Assembly: GCA_027490345.1 (NCBI GenBank)
Contig: JAIXYF010000306.1
Coordinates: forward strand, 1 to 6,582
Length of the DNA: 6,582 nucleotides
From: Novosphingobium sp.
Lineage (GTDB): Bacteria; Pseudomonadota; Alphaproteobacteria; Sphingomonadales; Sphingomonadaceae
Reading direction: 5' to 3'
Shown: positions 1 to 6,100 of the stretch, one piece after another
Position numbering within the stretch: position 1 is the stretch's first letter
How the letters are laid out: each line of letters begins with the position of its first letter
Notes under the pieces: model-generated
Database searches by the model: none
The model's input: the letters and a program-made list of their open reading frames with translations, nothing else
What the model was told of the DNA's origin: nothing
Program-made: the position numbers and the translations under genes

Positions 1-410
1 ATCAGAAACTAGCTACCAAAGGGCGATAGCCTTAGCGGGGCGGTTTTGCCTGCTGGAAGGCCCTATTCTGGTCCATGCTTACTTAGTGGGTGAAAGTGGG
101 TTAGCTTGACGTGACCCCCTGCTTTCCCCCAGCTGGGATTAGAGCCGGGCGGTTGTTTTGCGCATCAGACTTGCCGAAAGATAGCGGGCCAGACCTTCCT
201 TGGACGGTACCGATGAGGATCCAAACCGTCCTTACCATCTGCTCCGTCTATTCGCGTCCTTGAGGCCCCACGGTCCGGACTCAATAAGGGCGCGTTCCAA
301 GGGATGACCTGTCCCTGCGATCATGGCGAGGGCAAGCCGATGGGATGTTTATGCTATGTTGGCTGCATAAGCGCGCCGGGTGGGGCGGGGTTCATTGTGC
401 AGGCACGCCC
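1..410. other. Left-flank region without a supportable gene
   Basis: Reading both strands, I find no open frame here with a plausible start, ribosome site and protein-like composition; stops are frequent in all frames. The base composition is visibly more mixed than the GC-saturated coding DNA to the right, with A/T-containing stretches near 60-110 and 340-370. Small structures include a 7-bp inverted repeat GGACGGT (202-208) / ACCGTCC (225-231) with a 16-base loop, and the 8-bp palindrome GTCCGGAC (273-280). A minus-strand frame around 230-320 reads about 30 codons without a stop but has no recognisable content. The segment could be ordinary intergenic DNA, the decayed edge of a mobile element, or the control region of a gene left of the window. 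I cannot decide between these. Confidence 0.5.
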
Positions 411-411
411 A

Positions 412-439
412 ACGCGCGCCGGTGATGGCCGGCGCGCGT
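412..439 (-). terminator. Strong GC hairpin just after the RTX gene
   Basis: ACGCGCGCCGG (412-422) and CCGGCGCGCGT (429-439) are perfect inverted repeats forming an 11-bp stem with a 6-base loop (423-428). The hairpin starts 5 bases past the RTX stop codon (445-447, minus strand), which is where a transcript end is expected. A U-rich run, the second half of a classical Rho-independent terminator, is almost absent: only two T residues follow on the minus strand before GC-rich sequence resumes. It may therefore be a non-canonical terminator or a 3' stabilising hairpin. Confidence 0.55.
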
Positions 440-444
440 CGTGA

Positions 445-2472
445 TTACACGATGGTGAAGTCCGTCAGCGCCAGCGACGTCACGCCTTGCAGGATGGCCA
501 CCAGGATCGGCTCTTCGACGACGCCCGACCCGTCCCGGTCCAGCCACAGGCGCGATGTGGCAGTGTCGAAGTGCAGGTTCGGGGCCGCACCGCCCGACGA
601 AATACCCACGCCGCTGCTGAACGTCAGGTTGGTGCCGAACATGAACTGGTTGAATTCCATCTTGTCGGTGCCGCGCTTGAAATCGGTGATTTCATCGGCT
701 TGCCAATTCGAAGTAGAGTAGTTGTAATCGGCCCGCAGCAGGAACGTGTCCGCACCTTCGCCGCCCGTCATGATGTCGGAGCCCTGACCTCCGTCGATGC
801 GGTCGTTCCCGGCGCGGCCATCGAGCGTATCGTCGCCGCTGCTGCCTTCAAGGACGTTGGCCCCGCCGTCAGCCAGGAGCATGTCGTCCGAGTAGGAGCC
901 TTCCAGGTTCTCGATGCCGCTGAACCGGTCACCCGCGGCGCCGCCATCGTTCTTGGATTGCGCGGCAAGGTCGATCACGACCGAGTTGAAGGTGTTGCCG
1001 TAGCTGGCCTTGTCGATACCCTCGCCGCCGTTCACCGTGTCGGCCGCGAAATCGAAATCGCCAACGAAGAGGAAGTCGTTGCCGGCATCGCCAAAAAGCT
1101 TGTCCACTCCAGTGCCGTTATAGAGATAGTCGTCACCCACACCGCCCGAAAGCATGTCGTCGCCCGTGCTGCCGCTGTCAGAGAGGTAGTCGCTGCCGGC
1201 ACCGCCCGAAAGCGTGTCATTGCCGTCCTGTCCGTCTATGGCATCGTTCCCGGCGCCGCCGCTCAGCTTGTCATTGCCGCCGCCGCCATACAGCGTGTCG
1301 GTGTTTGCGCCGCCGGTGATCGTGTCCAAGCCGCTGCCGCCAGCGAACTGCAGCGATTCGAAACCGGAGATCGTCGTGCCGTTGGCGAGGCGCGTGGACG
1401 CCGTGGTCAGTGTGTAGGTGATCCCCACCGTATCGCTTCCGAAGCTGAGGCCGATGCCGTCTGTGCCGGCACCGCCCGCCGCCGTGTCACCCTTGCCGAT
1501 CAGGATGATGTCGTTGCCGGCGCCGCCATCGACCTTGTCGACTTCAGCCGTGTTGTCACCGCCAAAGAAATAGGAAGAAGTCGAGGAGTAGAGCCGGTCA
1601 TCGCCCGCACCGCCGGTGATCGTGTCTGCGCCTAGGCCCCCATAAACGGTATCGTTGCCATCGTCGCCGGACGCCTGGTCGTCGCCGTCGGAACCGTTCA
1701 TCGAATCGTTGCCACGGCCGCCCAACAGCTTGTCGTTGCCGCCGTACCCTTCAAGGATGTCGTCGCCGTTGCCGCCATCAAGAGTGTCGGCAAAGCTCTG
1801 CCCCACATCATCGCCATAGAGGGCATCGCGGCCATCGCCGCCATAGAGCATGTCTGCCCCGGCCCCGCCATTCAGCGTATCCTGACCGCCCAATCCCTTG
1901 AGCGTATCGGCCCCATCGCCCCCGATGAACGTATCGTCATGGCGCCAGCCGGTCATGCTGTCGGCATTCACGGTGCCGGTGACATGGTATCGCTCGACAC
2001 CTTTAACGGTGAATCCGCTGACCGTGTAGGTCTGGCGGGAATCGAGCGCGGCAAACGTCAGTGCGGTGGTCCGGGCGGAAAAGTCGGCAAACAGCCGGTC
2101 GATGCCAGAGCCGCCATCAACCGCATCGCCGGTCATTTCGGTGGTGTTGCCGATATAAAGCGAGTCATTGCCGGAACCGCCGCTGAGTTCGTCCTTGCCT
2201 GCGCCGCCATACAGCGCGTCATCACCCGAATCGCCGAACAGCTTGTCGTTGCCCGCCTCGCCATAAACGGTGTCGTTGTTGAAGCCGCCGCGAATGGTAT
2301 CCGCTCCCCCGGCTTCGGGGGTGAGAAATTCGCCGGCAAGCCTGTCGCCATAGATCCAGTCGGCGCCAAAGCTGCCATTGATCTTGTCCGCTTCAAGACC
2401 GCCATAGATGTAATCGGCCAGATTTGTCCCGGTCAGGGTATCTATGTTTGCGGTGCCGTTGATCGTTGCCAT
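445..2472 (-). CDS. RTX-type calcium-binding repeat protein, secreted by type I system (675 aa)
   Basis: This is a predicted extracellular protein built of glycine/aspartate-rich RTX nonapeptides (GGxGxDxLx). By family knowledge these fold into calcium-loaded parallel beta-rolls after export by a type I (ABC) secretion system. Visible order: N-terminal MATINGTAN with degenerate repeats (residues 1-60), repeat blocks at about 20-125, 177-294, 376-470 and 524-575, and non-repeat inserts between them. The C-terminal domain (576-675) has the ADTF...ITDF...DKMEF pattern, the LWLDRDGSG turn (642-650) and the terminal DFTIV, typical of uncleaved type I secretion signals. There is no N-terminal signal peptide, no cysteine and no recognisable catalytic domain, so an adhesin, surface-layer or matrix role is more likely than an enzyme or toxin; this is inference. 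I chose ATG 2472 over the in-frame ATG at 2478 because GGGA (2482-2485) lies 9 bases before 2472 but only 3 before 2478, and RTX proteins often begin MATINGT. No transporter genes are in view. Confidence 0.9.
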   Translation of the reverse strand: MATINGTANIDTLTGTNLADYIYGGLEADKINGSFGADWIYGDRLAGEFLTPEAGGADTIRGGFNNDTVYGEAGNDKLFGDSGDDALYGGAGKDELSGGSGNDSLYIGNTTEMTGDAVDGGSGIDRLFADFSARTTALTFAALDSRQTYTVSGFTVKGVERYHVTGTVNADSMTGWRHDDTFIGGDGADTLKGLGGQDTLNGGAGADMLYGGDGRDALYGDDVGQSFADTLDGGNGDDILEGYGGNDKLLGGRGNDSMNGSDGDDQASGDDGNDTVYGGLGADTITGGAGDDRLYSSTSSYFFGGDNTAEVDKVDGGAGNDIILIGKGDTAAGGAGTDGIGLSFGSDTVGITYTLTTASTRLANGTTISGFESLQFAGGSGLDTITGGANTDTLYGGGGNDKLSGGAGNDAIDGQDGNDTLSGGAGSDYLSDSGSTGDDMLSGGVGDDYLYNGTGVDKLFGDAGNDFLFVGDFDFAADTVNGGEGIDKASYGNTFNSVVIDLAAQSKNDGGAAGDRFSGIENLEGSYSDDMLLADGGANVLEGSSGDDTLDGRAGNDRIDGGQGSDIMTGGEGADTFLLRADYNYSTSNWQADEITDFKRGTDKMEFNQFMFGTNLTFSSGVGISSGGAAPNLHFDTATSRLWLDRDGSGVVEEPILVAILQGVTSLALTDFTIV
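748..2415 (-). repeat. Tandem RTX nonapeptide array in four blocks
   Basis: At the protein level GGxGxDxLx-type repeats recur in four blocks: roughly 2415-2098, 1944-1591, 1347-1063 and 903-748. Clear units include GGAGKDELS, GGNGDDILE, GGRGNDSMN, GGGGNDKLS, GGAGNDAID and GGQGSDIMT. The aspartates and glycines are the calcium-binding positions known for the family. At the DNA level the units are diverged, so this is an old coding repeat rather than a recent tandem duplication. The blocks are separated by inserts at 2097-1945, 1590-1348 and 1062-904 that resemble one another. Confidence 0.85.
1310..1626. repeat. 17-bp direct repeat pair, 300 bp apart, inside the RTX gene
   Basis: The sequence CCGCCGGTGATCGTGTC is identical at 1310-1326 and 1610-1626, exactly 300 bp (100 codons) apart and in the same frame. 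Both copies encode the DTITGG stretch of an RTX unit. A shorter pair, ACCGCCCGAAAGC, occurs at 1141-1153 and 1201-1213. Such identity may simply reflect conserved codons. It could also serve as a recombination site for in-frame loss or gain of 100-codon segments. Confidence 0.6.
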
Positions 2473-2495
2473 GTTCATCCATCCCAGCCGTTACA

Positions 2496-2512
2496 TGGTA
2501 CGTGGTGTACCA
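2496..2512. promoter_or_regulatory. Dyad TGGTAC-N5-GTACCA, possible operator upstream of the RTX gene
   Basis: A perfect 6-bp inverted repeat with a GTGGT spacer lies 24-40 bases upstream of the chosen RTX start (2472). The size and symmetry fit the site of a dimeric regulator, and the position would overlap the promoter or the early transcript. It could equally form a small 5'-leader hairpin. No known operator consensus is matched with certainty, so a regulator cannot be named. Confidence 0.35.
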
Positions 2513-2950
2513 GCTTGGCTGAAAGAGTAGCGCGGCATGACGGTCAACACTACCTCCCAGCCTGGGTTCATGACAGACGCGGCGCGCCAGTGGACCCGGC
2601 TTTCAGCCTCGTATTCTGGGGCAGGATAACGGTATCCGGATCGGGCAATCCCGGATCGAAAATACCCCTCACGTGCAGCGATAAGCCTTGCAGAACGGGG
2701 GGCGCAGCGGGTCTGGAGAGATGCTGGCTTGCGCGTTGATATGGCAAGGTATCTTTGCTTTTCAGGGTCTTGACCGGACCAGTAAGGGGGCTTTTGCTGG
2801 GCTTGGTCTCCCCGGCTTCAATCCCGCGCATCGGCGGCGCTGTGGCGCCTCGGGGGGGCTGAAAAGCGCGGCGGCTGACCGCTGAAAGGCACCCGATAAC
2901 CCCAAATTCCATGGCATTTGATGACCGGGTTTTTACGGATCATCACGCTG

Positions 2951-2979
2951 TTTTTAAGAATAGTAACGGCATTTGTAAT
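2951..2979 (+). promoter_or_regulatory. Candidate promoter for the carboxyltransferase operon
   Basis: TGTAAT (2974-2979) matches the -10 consensus at 5 of 6 positions. It sits 17 bases after a weak -35 (TTTTTA, 2951-2956) in the most AT-rich part of the region. It would give a leader of about 130 bases before the ATG at 3116. An inverted repeat TGATGA-N15-TCATCA (2919-2945) lies directly upstream and could be a regulator site. The -35 is poor, so this is a weak assignment. Confidence 0.25.
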
Positions 2980-3115
2980 CCCGGGGCGCAGGTGTTCGAT
3001 ACGCAGACGGCTCCGCGCTCGCCGAAGGCAAGTGCACTGTCCTCCCTCCCGCCGGCTTCGCCTCTTTCACCGCGCTGGCGGACATGGCACACCGGCAGGC
3101 GGGAGACCGCAAGCG

Positions 3116-4654
3116 ATGACCTGGCAAGCCGAGATCGATGAACTGCGCCGCCGCGAGGCCATGGCCGAGCAGATGGGGGGCGCTGAGAAGGTGGCGCGCC
3201 AGCATGGGCGGGGCAAGCTCGATGCGCGGGCGCGGATCGCCGGGCTGGTCGATGCCAGATCGTTTCGCGAGATTGGCAAGATTGCGGGCAAAGGGCATTA
3301 TGATGCGGCAGGCGATCTGGCGGGACTGAGCGCTTCCAATCTGATCTTCGGGCGCGCGAACATCGAAGGCCGCCCGGTGGTCGCCTCGGCCGATGATTTC
3401 ACCGTGCGCGGTGGGGCCGCCGATGCGGCGATCTACCGCAAGTTCACGCAATGCGAGAAGATGGCGCACACGCTGGGCATCCCGATCATCCGCATGATCG
3501 ATGGCACCGGCGGCGGCGGATCGGTGCGCACGCTGGAGGACATCGGCGCGACTTATGTGCCGGCCGTGCCGGGGTGGGCCGATGTGATCCGCAATCTCGA
3601 TAGTGTGCCCGTGGTGGCGCTTGCGCTGGGGCCGACGGCGGGGTTGGGCGCGGCGCGGGTTGTGGCGAGCCACTATTCGCTGATGGTGAAGGGCCTTTCG
3701 CAGCTGTTTGCCGCCGGGCCTGCAGTGGTCGATGCGCTGCCCGGCCAAAGCGGGGGCGAGGCGAACGACAAGGAAAGCCTTGGCGGCAGCGCGATCCACA
3801 CCCGCAACGGCGTGGTGGATGATGAAGTGGCGAGCGAGGCCGAGGCCTTTGCGCGCGCGCGGCGCTTCCTCTCGTATCTGCCCAGCCGCGTCGGCCAGCC
3901 AGCACCGCGCACCGCGCCGCATGATGCGCCGGACCGGCGCGAGGCATTCCTGCTGTCCGCCGTGCCGCGCGATCCCCGGCAGGTCTATTCGATGCGCCGC
4001 GTGGCCGAAGCGGTGGCCGATACGGGCAGCGTGTTTGAAATGGGGCGCCAGTGGGGCCGGGCCGCGATCACTGCCTTTGCCCGCTTCGATGGCTGGCCGG
4101 TGGCACTGCTGGCCAGCGATCCTTCTTTTCTGGGCGGATCGTGGGAAGCGCGCACATCCGAAAAGGTGGAGCGCTTCGTCAAGCTGGCGGATCAGTTTCG
4201 CCTGCCGATCATCCATCTGGTGGACAACCCCGGCTTCATGATCGGCCGGGCCGCCGAAGTGAGCGGGACGATCCGCTATGGTGTGCAGGCGATGAACGCG
4301 ATCTACCGCGCCAGCGTGCCGCTCGCCTCGATCATCGTGCGGCGGGCCTATGGCATTGCGGGCAGCGCAATGAGCAATGCGGATGCGTTCCAGTATCGCT
4401 TTGCCTGGCCTTCGGGCGATTGGGGCAGCCTGCCGATCGAAGGCGGCATCGAAGTGGCCTACAAGGCGGAAATCGAGCAGGCCGAATACCCAGCAGCGCA
4501 CCTGGCGCAGATCCGCGAAAGGCTGAACAAGGTCCGCTCGCCGTTCCGCACTGCCGAACACTACGGCGTGGAAGACATTATCGACCCGCGCGATACGCGC
4601 CCGCTGCTGTGCGAATTTGCCGAGCTGGCGTGGAGCAAGCTGGGCGGGGCTTGA
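3116..4654 (+). CDS. Acyl-CoA carboxylase beta subunit-like carboxyltransferase (512 aa)
   Basis: This belongs to the biotin-dependent carboxyltransferase family (propionyl-CoA, methylcrotonyl-CoA and related carboxylase beta subunits, MmdA-type). The family moves CO2 between carboxybiotin and an acyl-CoA in the cytoplasm. Its length of about 510 residues is normal. The N-terminal crotonase-like half shows RQHGRGKLDARARI (29-41), FTVRGGA (95-101), the GGGGS oxyanion loop (132-136) and LGGSAIHTRNGVVDDE (222-237). The C-terminal half shows DNPGFMIG (370-377) and AYGIAGSAMSN (411-421), the position of the second CoA/biotin loop. That loop differs from the usual AYGGAY or SYGAGNY, and WPSGDWGSLPIEGG (431-444) is also unusual, so the substrate cannot be named. 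The ATG at 3116 is chosen because GGGAG (3101-3105) precedes it at good spacing and the family homology begins there. The frame is open upstream to 2918, but that stretch is arginine-rich and not family-like. No biotin carboxylase or BCCP gene is in view. Confidence 0.88.
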   Translation: MTWQAEIDELRRREAMAEQMGGAEKVARQHGRGKLDARARIAGLVDARSFREIGKIAGKGHYDAAGDLAGLSASNLIFGRANIEGRPVVASADDFTVRGGAADAAIYRKFTQCEKMAHTLGIPIIRMIDGTGGGGSVRTLEDIGATYVPAVPGWADVIRNLDSVPVVALALGPTAGLGAARVVASHYSLMVKGLSQLFAAGPAVVDALPGQSGGEANDKESLGGSAIHTRNGVVDDEVASEAEAFARARRFLSYLPSRVGQPAPRTAPHDAPDRREAFLLSAVPRDPRQVYSMRRVAEAVADTGSVFEMGRQWGRAAITAFARFDGWPVALLASDPSFLGGSWEARTSEKVERFVKLADQFRLPIIHLVDNPGFMIGRAAEVSGTIRYGVQAMNAIYRASVPLASIIVRRAYGIAGSAMSNADAFQYRFAWPSGDWGSLPIEGGIEVAYKAEIEQAEYPAAHLAQIRERLNKVRSPFRTAEHYGVEDIIDPRDTRPLLCEFAELAWSKLGGA

Positions 4655-4672
4655 AATGGGGGATTTGCCACG

Positions 4673-5383
4673 ATGATCGAACTGCTGAGCGCGCCCACGC
4701 CCAACGGGTGGAAGATTTCCATCATGCTCGAAGAATGCGGGCTGGCTTATGCGGTGAAGTGGATCAACCTGGGCACGGGCGAGCAGTTTGCGCCGGAATT
4801 TCTGGTGGTGAGCCCCAACAACCGAATTCCAGCGATCATTGACCATGCGCCTTCTGATGGGGGCGCGCCGGTTCCGGTGTTCGAGACGGGCGCGATCCTT
4901 GTCTATCTGGCGGAGAAGACCGGGCAATTCCTGCCCACGGATCTGCGCGGGCGCAAGGCGGTGCTGGAGTGGGTGTTCTGGCAAGTGGGCGGGCTGGGGC
5001 CGATGCTGGGGCAGCATGGGCATTTCCGGCTCTATGCGCCTGAACGCATTGCCTATGCCACCGAACGATATCGGGCCGAGGCACTGCGGCTTTACGGGGT
5101 GCTGGACAAGCAGCTTGCACGGCATGAGCACGTGGCAGGGGCGGACTATTCGATTGCCGACATGGCCTGCTTCCCGTGGATCCAAACGTGGAAGGCGCAA
5201 GGCATTCCGCTGGACGAATTCGCGGCGCTGAAAGCGTGGTACGACCGGCTAAAAGAGCGCCCGGGCCTGCGGCGCGGGATGGCGGTGGGGCGCGAGCGGA
5301 TCAACCGGCGGCCGCAGGACGACGCTCAGGCGCGGCGGGTGCTGTTCGGGATCAAGGACGGGGATGGGGAGGAAGGCGAATGA
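4673..5383 (+). CDS. Nu-class (YfcG-like) glutathione S-transferase family protein (236 aa)
   Basis: A cytoplasmic GST with an N-terminal thioredoxin-like domain (about 1-88) and a C-terminal helical domain (about 95-200). It strongly resembles E. coli YfcG as I recall that sequence: APTPNGWK (7-14) with Thr9 and Asn11, which in YfcG contact glutathione; SPNNRIPAI (47-55) with the cis-Pro53; FETGAI (70-75); and QVGGLGPMLGQ (104-114). The helical domain carries the fold-nucleating ADYSIADMACFPW (157-169). Nu-class members reduce disulfides using two bound GSH molecules, and a sphingomonad Nu-class enzyme is known to act as a glutathione lyase on lignin beta-ether intermediates. Which reaction applies here cannot be told from sequence. 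GGGGGA (4658-4663) is the ribosome site, 18 bp after the previous stop, and the next gene overlaps its stop codon, so it is an operon member. A charged tail of about 30 residues after position 205 is poorly conserved. Confidence 0.88.
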   Translation: MIELLSAPTPNGWKISIMLEECGLAYAVKWINLGTGEQFAPEFLVVSPNNRIPAIIDHAPSDGGAPVPVFETGAILVYLAEKTGQFLPTDLRGRKAVLEWVFWQVGGLGPMLGQHGHFRLYAPERIAYATERYRAEALRLYGVLDKQLARHEHVAGADYSIADMACFPWIQTWKAQGIPLDEFAALKAWYDRLKERPGLRRGMAVGRERINRRPQDDAQARRVLFGIKDGDGEEGE

Positions 5384-6000
5384 GTGTGCGCGTGGAGTTT
5401 TTCTATGATCTGTCCTCGCCGTGGACGCGGCTGGCGTTCCGCAATTTCCGCGAAGGCATTGCGGGGCGCGATGTGGACGTCACGTGGCGGCCGTTTCTGG
5501 TCGGCGGGGTGTTCAATGCGGTGAACCAGAGCGTTTATGAAAGCCGCGCCAATCCGGATAATCCCAAGTTCCGGCTGAGCTTCACCTGGCTGAAGGAATG
5601 GGCGCGGCTGGCCGGGGTGCGGATGAATTTCCCCTCGCCGCATCATCCGGTAAAGTCGGTCCATGCGATGCGCTTTTGCTGCGCGCTGGAAGACCGGCCC
5701 GAGGATCTGGTGCGCTTCAGCGAAGCGGCGTTCGAGGCCTATTTCGGGGACGCGCGCAATATCGATGATCCCGATGTGCTGGTGGATGTGGCGAACACGT
5801 GCGGGCTGGATGGCGCCGCGCTGCGGGCGGCGGCGGGTAGCGACGCGGTGAAGACGCGGCTGCGGGCGAACACCGATGAGGCGATTGCGCGCGGGGCGTT
5901 CGGATCGCCGACGATCTTTGTGGACGGGGCCTTCCTGTATTTCGGCAACGACCAGATGCCGCTGGTGATGCAGCGGATCGATCAGGTGGCCGCCAGCTGA
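5380..6000 (+). CDS. 2-hydroxychromene-2-carboxylate isomerase-family protein (DsbA/kappa-GST fold, 206 aa)
   Basis: The family has a thioredoxin fold with an inserted helical domain. The best known members use glutathione to isomerise 2-hydroxychromene-2-carboxylate in naphthalene-type degradation. Seen here: N-terminal strand and active-site turn FFYDLSSPW (7-15), where Ser13-Pro14 aligns with the catalytic Ser-Pro of NahD. There is no CxxC, so this is not a DsbA-type oxidase. A helical insert covers about 50-150. The cis-proline segment GAFGSPTIFVDG (172-183) is followed by FGND (188-191), as in the family. Length is normal. The start ATG (5380-5382) overlaps the GST stop TGA (5381-5383), with GGGGAGGAAGG (5366-5376) as a good ribosome site, indicating translational coupling. 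The true substrate is unknown, since many sphingomonad paralogues have no assigned reaction. An alternative is a glutathione-dependent isomerase or transferase for another compound. Confidence 0.85.
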   Translation: MSVRVEFFYDLSSPWTRLAFRNFREGIAGRDVDVTWRPFLVGGVFNAVNQSVYESRANPDNPKFRLSFTWLKEWARLAGVRMNFPSPHHPVKSVHAMRFCCALEDRPEDLVRFSEAAFEAYFGDARNIDDPDVLVDVANTCGLDGAALRAAAGSDAVKTRLRANTDEAIARGAFGSPTIFVDGAFLYFGNDQMPLVMQRIDQVAAS

Positions 6001-6100
6001 AACGCGGGTTGCGCTGGATCTGGCGCCTAATCTCCAGTTGACCGGCATTCCACAGTTGCTACCACCCAGTATAAACATAGCAATTGGTGGGAGAGCGGCA
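6001..6100 (+). promoter_or_regulatory. 100-bp gap with weak promoter candidate before the dehydrogenase gene
   Basis: TATAAA (6070-6075) is a good -10-like hexamer in otherwise GC-rich DNA, but no convincing -35 lies 16-18 bases upstream. TTGACC (6038-6043) is 26 bases away, too far to pair with it. No terminator-like hairpin with a U run separates the two genes. Read-through from the operon with an optional internal promoter fits what is seen. Confidence 0.25.

Larger units (their letters stand above)
2473..3115. other. Divergent intergenic region between RTX gene and carboxyltransferase gene
   Basis: About 640 bp without a gene I can support. It must hold the promoters of the two divergent units. 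Seen in it: the dyad at 2496-2512 near the RTX start; on the minus strand a TTGACC hexamer (2542-2547) with no good -10 partner; a direct repeat CCGGATCG (2636-2643 and 2651-2658, 15-bp period); a G run at 2852-2858; an inverted repeat TGATGA (2919-2924) / TCATCA (2940-2945); and AT-rich promoter-like sequence at 2950-2980. A 114-codon minus-strand frame (2568-2912) is open, but it has no recognisable content and no convincing start signal. Confidence 0.6.

Noticed and set aside
487..1635. 382-codon plus-strand open frame opposite the RTX gene
   Set aside because: Its low-complexity Val/Ala/Arg composition simply mirrors the RTX repeat codons on the other strand.
748..2415. Regularly spaced repeats that might suggest a CRISPR array or tandem satellite
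   Set aside because: The repeats are coding RTX nonapeptides with diverged DNA. They are not constant repeats separated by unique spacers.
1939..2739. 266-codon plus-strand open frame across the RTX 5' end
   Set aside because: It is mostly antisense to RTX repeats and its remainder lies in the intergenic region. No start signal or domain is visible.
2568..2912. 114-codon minus-strand frame in the intergenic region
   Set aside because: It has no recognisable motif and a weak start context. It is not excluded as a small hypothetical gene, but the sequence does not support it enough to annotate.
2918..3115. N-terminal extension of the carboxyltransferase frame
   Set aside because: The frame is open, but the 66 added residues are arginine-rich and unlike the family. 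The ATG at 3116 has a good ribosome site and matches the family's usual start.
2954..5200. 748-codon minus-strand open frame opposite the carboxyltransferase and GST genes
   Set aside because: It is antisense to two clearly homologous genes and rich in Arg, His, Pro and Ala, as expected from the complement of GC-biased codons. No domain is recognisable.
6044..6060. Sigma-54-like GGCA...TTGCT element before the dehydrogenase gene
   Set aside because: The distance between the GG and GC elements is two bases longer than the strict -24/-12 spacing.
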